From positions 3,138 to 67,137 of the forward strand of contig CAZMPM010000004.1 in assembly GCA_964568525.1 (NCBI GenBank): DNA of 64,000 bases, given 5' to 3'. Below the pieces are notes generated by a model. The model did no database searches. It was not told the origin of the DNA and worked only from the letters and a program-made list of their open reading frames with translations. Source of the DNA: CAYZPB01 sp964568525. Lineage in GTDB: Bacteria > Bacillota > Bacilli > Tepidibacillales > Tepidibacillaceae. Of the stretch, positions 60,272 through 64,000 are shown one piece after another (position 1 is the first letter of the stretch; each line of letters begins with the position of its first letter). The position numbers and the translations under genes are program-made.

Positions 60272-60604
60272 TTAACTTATTTTGCATACACAATTAATTT
60301 GCTTGCAGATACAATCATTTGATTCACTAAATACATCTGTTAATATTTGCAGAACATTGCTACATTGTGTCTCGTTTAGTGAGTAGTAAGACCAGAGCCC
60401 GGCCTTTCTTGTGGTAACCAGTCCAGAATCTTCTAATACTTTCATATGGTGAGAAAGTGTAGGCTGCGTAAAATCAAAATGCTCCAAGATATTACAAGCA
60501 CACTGCTCGCCGCAAGATAATATGTCTAGTATTTTAAGCCTCTTTGGATCTGCAATTACTTTTAGCAGTCTAGCGCTATCATTGTAATTCATCTCATTTT
60601 TCAC
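60272..60604 (-). CDS. arsR: Arsenic-responsive repressor ArsR
   Basis: A 110-residue ArsR/SmtB winged helix (LKVIADPKRLKILDIL; TQPTLSHHMKVLEDSGLV). It has a metalloid site CGEQCAC in the helix region, plus a Cys-rich C terminus (CICKQINCVC) that could be a second site. It starts the ars operon and has an operator within its promoter. Confidence 0.93.
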   Translation of the reverse strand: MKNEMNYNDSARLLKVIADPKRLKILDILSCGEQCACNILEHFDFTQPTLSHHMKVLEDSGLVTTRKAGLWSYYSLNETQCSNVLQILTDVFSESNDCICKQINCVCKIS

Positions 60605-60633
60605 TCCTTACATTTATGTGCGTCTATATAGTT

Positions 60634-60662
60634 ATTATATAGATATTCATCTATATAGTCAA
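60634..60662 (-). promoter_or_regulatory. ars promoter with ArsR operator
   Basis: Minus strand TTGACT (60662-60657), 17 bases, TATAAT (60639-60634). A 9-bp inverted repeat, TATATAGAT-ATTC-ATCTATATA (60636-60657), fills the spacer between them, so ArsR binding would exclude RNA polymerase. Confidence 0.85.
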
Positions 60663-60780
60663 TTGTAAGTTTATATCCACTAATATGTATAGAAGATAAG
60701 AGTAATTTTTGTTATAATAAATAGTAATAAATTAGAAAAAAACGTACATAGTGGCATTTTAAAACAAAGGAGTGAATAAG

Positions 60781-61641
60781 ATGCATTATATTATTTCAAC
60801 CGACACTACTGCTGATTTATCAAAGGAATATGTAGAGAAATATAATTTACCATTGCTATCGTTTAACTATATCGTTAACGGCACTACCCATGATATTACT
60901 AATGAGCTTCCATACAAGGAATTCTACAACAAAATGAGAGAGGGAGCTGTTCCTAAGACTTCGCAGGTGAATCCGCAAGAAGCGAAGGAGTTCTTTCAAA
61001 AGGTACTTAATGAGAGTGACGCTGATATCCTGCACGTAGCTTTTTCGTCTGGGTTGAGCGGTTCGTTCAATAGTACTTTTATTGCGGCTAGAGAATTAAT
61101 GGAAGAAAATCCGGGAAGAAAGATTATTGTAGTAGATACTCTAGGTGCTTCGTTAGGCCAAGGTTTATTGGTTAATCATGCTATCAAACTGCGAGAGCAA
61201 GGCAAGTCGATTGACGAAGTCAGTAAATGGTTAGAAGATAACAAGTTGAGTTTGTGTCACTTATTTACGGTGGAAGATCTAATTTACCTGTATCGTGGCG
61301 GGCGTGTTTCTCGGACAAAACAAGCTGCTGCTGGGGTATTAAATATTAAGCCGGTTTTGCATGTTGATAATGATGGACATTTGGTTCCGATGGTAAATGC
61401 ACGCGGCAGAAATAAGTCGTTAAAACAAATGGTGGACATCATGGAAGAAAGAAGATTTGAAGGAGATCAAGATGTTTTTGTTAGTCACGGAGATAGTATA
61501 GAGGATGCACAGCACGTTGCTGATATGATTAAGGAACGTTTTGGTATTGAAGTGGCAATGATTAATCATATTGGTCCAACAATTGGAACGCACTCCGGGC
61601 CAGGGACAATTGCACTGTTTTTCTTAGGTAGTGTTAGGTAG
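60781..61641 (+). CDS. DegV-family fatty-acid-binding protein
   Basis: A 286-residue DegV/FakB-type protein: IISTDTTADLSKEY, TSQVNP, SSGLSGSFNS, and RGGRVSRTKQAAAGVLNIKP. FakB proteins present fatty acids to FakA kinase for phospholipid synthesis; plsC next door fits. ATG 60781 has AAAGGAGTGA upstream. -10 TATAAT at 60713-60718. Confidence 0.9.
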   Translation: MHYIISTDTTADLSKEYVEKYNLPLLSFNYIVNGTTHDITNELPYKEFYNKMREGAVPKTSQVNPQEAKEFFQKVLNESDADILHVAFSSGLSGSFNSTFIAARELMEENPGRKIIVVDTLGASLGQGLLVNHAIKLREQGKSIDEVSKWLEDNKLSLCHLFTVEDLIYLYRGGRVSRTKQAAAGVLNIKPVLHVDNDGHLVPMVNARGRNKSLKQMVDIMEERRFEGDQDVFVSHGDSIEDAQHVADMIKERFGIEVAMINHIGPTIGTHSGPGTIALFFLGSVR

Positions 61642-61649
61642 GCGTATTC

Positions 61650-62405
61650 ATGAGGACTGCGCTAGTTTTACTGGTTATGTTCATCGGTTTTATTATTAGT
61701 CTTCCGGTGGTCATTATCGCTTATTTACTTGGTATATTTAGCCTTAAATTAAAGGCACGGCTTGCCCAATTATATCTTGCTGTAGTATGCAGAATGATTC
61801 TTGCTGCTGCCGGAGTGAAGTTGTCTGTAATCGGGGTTGAGCGAGTTCCTAAGAATAGGGCAGTCATCTATGTGAGTAATCACAGAAGCCATGCTGATCC
61901 AGTAATTGCCTATGCCACACTTTCTAACCTGACAAGTTTTATTGCAAAGACTGAGCTAAAGAATGTTCCAATATTAAGCTTCTGGATTATATTTTTGAAT
62001 GGACTGTTTATCGATCGAGATAATTTACGTGATGGGCTTAAAGTAATCAAGTCCGGGGTTCAGCTGATTAAGCAGGGGTATTCTGTATTTGTTTTTCCTG
62101 AGGGTGGTATCAATGAGGGCGATGAGTTAGACCTGTTAAGTTTCAAGGAAGGAACTTTTAAACTTGTTAAAAAGACTGGTTGCCCGATTGTGCCGGTATC
62201 GATTAATAATAGCCGCTATATTCTTGAAGAACAACTGCCTTATTTGAAGGGTGGCAATGTTATTATTGAATATGGAGAGCCGATTTATATAGAAAATTTG
62301 GATGATACAGACCAGAAACATCTTGGGGATTATATGCAGAAAATTGTACAAGAAATGGTGATTAAGAATAGTAAGAAAATAGAAAAGAAAAAGACTTTAT
62401 CATAA
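61650..62405 (+). CDS. plsC: 1-acyl-sn-glycerol-3-phosphate acyltransferase
   Basis: A 251-residue PlsC-type enzyme with N-terminal hydrophobic segments, the catalytic NHRSHADP (His-x4-Asp, about residues 78-85), and the FPEGGINEGD substrate motif. It forms phosphatidic acid. It lies eight bases after degV, probably in one operon. Confidence 0.92.
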   Translation: MRTALVLLVMFIGFIISLPVVIIAYLLGIFSLKLKARLAQLYLAVVCRMILAAAGVKLSVIGVERVPKNRAVIYVSNHRSHADPVIAYATLSNLTSFIAKTELKNVPILSFWIIFLNGLFIDRDNLRDGLKVIKSGVQLIKQGYSVFVFPEGGINEGDELDLLSFKEGTFKLVKKTGCPIVPVSINNSRYILEEQLPYLKGGNVIIEYGEPIYIENLDDTDQKHLGDYMQKIVQEMVIKNSKKIEKKKTLS

Positions 62406-62430
62406 TTGATAAAGTCTTTTATTATTTTTA
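62390..62430 (+). terminator. Terminator overlapping the plsC end
   Basis: AAAAGACTTTATCA / TGATAAAGTCTTTT (14 bp) with a four-base loop and TATTATTTTT tail. The stop codon of plsC is inside the hairpin. Confidence 0.88.
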
Positions 62431-62442
62431 GAATATCCACTC

Positions 62443-63891
62443 CTACAGACTATCGTCAAAATCCTTACGGAACTTCGCAACCAGTTTATCCTGCCAATCA
62501 GAGATTGGTTCAAGGCGCCCGAAGAAGAAACGCAAAGTTTTCGGTTCTTCAACAAACTTCAGTCCGCCGATTAATTCGCGGTTCTGGTAAAGCCAGTTGA
62601 TCCGGTCAATCGCGTACTTCACTTGTGATAGGGTAAAGACCCGGCGTGGCATCGCTAGACGCAAGAGTTCCATGCTCGAGAGTTTTTCCGTTCCGTCAGC
62701 TAGACGCTGCTCGGACATAGTTCCGCGCTCCATACCGCGTACACCGCTTACAATGTAAAGGGCTGCTGCCAGGGCACCTGCTGGGTATTCGTTTTGTGGA
62801 ACGTGGCTAACGAACTCCATAGCATTAAGGTGACAGCCAAGGCCACCGGCTGGCGTAACAACAGGCACGTCGATTTTCTGCAACTCATCAACCATGTAAG
62901 AGATAAAGTTAGGGCCTTGGCAGATGATCGATTCGTCCAAAGTTTCCTCGAGACCGATTGTCAGGGCCTCCATCTCACGTACACTCATACCGCCGTAGGT
63001 TAGGAAACCCTCATAGAGGGTAATCAGCTCGCGCATCGCATTATGTAGTTTAATGTCGTTGGTGCAGATCCCGCCTCCACGTGCAGATCCAAGTTTACGG
63101 CCAGAAAAGTAGATAATATCACAGAGCTCAGATAGAGCCAGGTTGATTTCGTGGATCGACATGTCGCGGCATGCTTCCTCGCGGACTTTGATGAAGTGAA
63201 GGTTATCAGCCAACAGGCTCGCATCAAGCACGATCATCAGACCGTTAGCGTCACACACACGGCGAACATCGCGCAGATTAGCCAGCGAGAACGGCTGTCC
63301 ACCGATTAAGTTAGTGCCTGCCTCCATGCGGACATAGGCGATTTTATCTCGGCCCTTCTCAGCGATTAGAGCTTCAAGCTTATCAATATCGATATTGCCC
63401 TTAAAGGGGTGGTCGCTCGTAACCTTGATACCCTCATCAGTAACAAGTTCAGCAATTTCACCGCCATTAACGACGATGTGAGCCATTGAGGTTGTAAAGT
63501 GGTAGTTCATTGGCACGATTGTACCTGGTCTAACAAAGGTCTGGGAAATCACGTTTTCCGCCGCTCGACCTTGGTGGGTTGGCAGGAAATGTTCCATACC
63601 GAAGAATTCCTGTAATTTATTGTGGAGCCTAGTGAAGGTTTCACTGCCTGCGTAGCTGTCATCAGCTAGGAACATAGCTGCTTGTTGGCGGTCACTCATC
63701 GCGTTAACACCACTATCTGTAAGCATGTCCATGAATACATCCCGGTTCTGTAACAGGAAGGTATTGTTGCCTGCCTCGTTCATCTTCTCTAATCTTTTTT
63801 CGACTGGTAAAAGGTTGAGTTTTTGCACGATACGAACCTTGTGCATCTCCAGTGGTAGCTGTTCACCACTAAAAAATTTTATTTCTGCCAT
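62443..63891 (-). CDS. Tryptophanase-like PLP beta-eliminating lyase
   Basis: A 482-residue member of the tryptophanase/tyrosine-phenol-lyase family: THQGRAAENVISQTFVRPG, LLADNLHF, and the PLP lysine in FSGRKLGSARGGG (tryptophanase has AKKD, tyrosine phenol-lyase GKKD at that site). Tryptophanase would give indole, pyruvate and ammonia. The C-terminal half includes YPAGALAAALYIVSGVRG. GGAGGAG precedes the ATG. No tnaC leader peptide or permease is visible upstream. Confidence 0.8.
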   Translation of the reverse strand: MAEIKFFSGEQLPLEMHKVRIVQKLNLLPVEKRLEKMNEAGNNTFLLQNRDVFMDMLTDSGVNAMSDRQQAAMFLADDSYAGSETFTRLHNKLQEFFGMEHFLPTHQGRAAENVISQTFVRPGTIVPMNYHFTTSMAHIVVNGGEIAELVTDEGIKVTSDHPFKGNIDIDKLEALIAEKGRDKIAYVRMEAGTNLIGGQPFSLANLRDVRRVCDANGLMIVLDASLLADNLHFIKVREEACRDMSIHEINLALSELCDIIYFSGRKLGSARGGGICTNDIKLHNAMRELITLYEGFLTYGGMSVREMEALTIGLEETLDESIICQGPNFISYMVDELQKIDVPVVTPAGGLGCHLNAMEFVSHVPQNEYPAGALAAALYIVSGVRGMERGTMSEQRLADGTEKLSSMELLRLAMPRRVFTLSQVKYAIDRINWLYQNRELIGGLKFVEEPKTLRFFFGRLEPISDWQDKLVAKFRKDFDDSL

Positions 63892-63938
63892 TGTAACTCC
63901 TCCAATTGTTTTCTCTATAGTTTCGCGTTATCTCTATC

Positions 63939-63956
63939 GCTTTAACGCGTTAAAGC
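63939..63956. promoter_or_regulatory. Perfect 18-bp palindrome, possible operator
   Basis: GCTTTAACGCGTTAAAGC lies 11 bases downstream of the -10 box of the lyase gene. A CG-centred palindrome like this resembles LacI/CcpA-family sites, but it does not match the cre consensus closely. Confidence 0.55.
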
Positions 63957-63966
63957 ACTATAAGGA

Positions 63967-63994
63967 ATTATATCACTAGTTTAGGAGATGTCAA
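63967..63994 (-). promoter_or_regulatory. Promoter of the tryptophanase-like gene
   Basis: Minus strand TTGACA (63994-63989), 16 bases, TATAAT (63972-63967): both boxes are consensus. Confidence 0.85.
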
Positions 63995-64000
63995 CAGTGA

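Noticed and set aside
63892..63960. tnaC-like leader peptide before the tryptophanase-like gene
   Set aside because: The short leader contains no ATG-started frame with tryptophan codons.

Overview
This window is a low-GC Gram-positive (Bacillota) chromosome segment. Four things point there: the undivided S10-spc-alpha ribosomal cluster running into secY-adk-map-infA-rpmJ-rpoA-rplQ-ecfA1A2T-truA-rplM-rpsI; strong AGGAGG-type ribosome sites; perfect CIRCE, TPP and yybP-ykoY elements; and Bacillus-style blocks (cdaA-cdaR-glmM, acpS-nnrDE-alr-ndoAI-ndoA-sprT, tsaE-tsaB-rimI-tsaD-rex-tatC). SpoIIM-like and YtfJ/YtfI-like genes are present, but nothing here proves sporulation. I do not name a genus.

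Layout. 1-16.3 kb: translation and secretion genes on the + strand, with the ECF vitamin-transporter energy module and truA between rplQ and rplM. 16.4-21.7 kb: a Cas4-like/DEDD nuclease-like DUF2779 protein, a mazEF-type pair whose toxin looks truncated, a copA-copZ copper operon and a SpoIIM-like membrane protein. 21.8-24.9 kb: two tRNA arrays separated by an MFS transporter and a ChrB-N regulator-like gene with tandem operators. 25-30.4 kb: SDR, DUF4332, arginase and a TPP-riboswitch-controlled thiamine-precursor ABC transporter. 30.4-40.8 kb: cyclic-di-AMP/glucosamine genes, a Mn riboswitch with terC, and the acpS-to-sprT block. 40.8-42.25 kb: a third tRNA array holding a 10-N assembly gap. 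42.3-47.5 kb: accessory DNA. 47.7-57 kb: butanol dehydrogenase, t6A synthesis, rex, tatC, groESL and guaA. 57-64 kb: ytfI/ytfJ, an arsRDA operon, degV, plsC and a tryptophanase-like gene.

The most unusual features are these. (1) Two copies of a ~52-bp palindromic element sit just downstream of tRNA-Ala(TGC) and tRNA-Val(TAC). Each is followed by a duplicate of the 3' end of its own host tRNA (27 and 31 bp), and the element's outer stem pairs with the tRNA-derived GATCCCG. (2) A 1,664-bp piece of a restriction-modification locus (5'-truncated EcoRI-type adenine methylase plus 3'-truncated DUF262 protein) interrupts a PAS-GGDEF-HD-GYP gene and is flanked by a 3-bp TAT repeat. (3) A single reading frame fuses TsaD to 5-formyltetrahydrofolate cyclo-ligase. 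(4) GuaA lacks its glutaminase domain. All calls come from reading the sequence; no database search was run.
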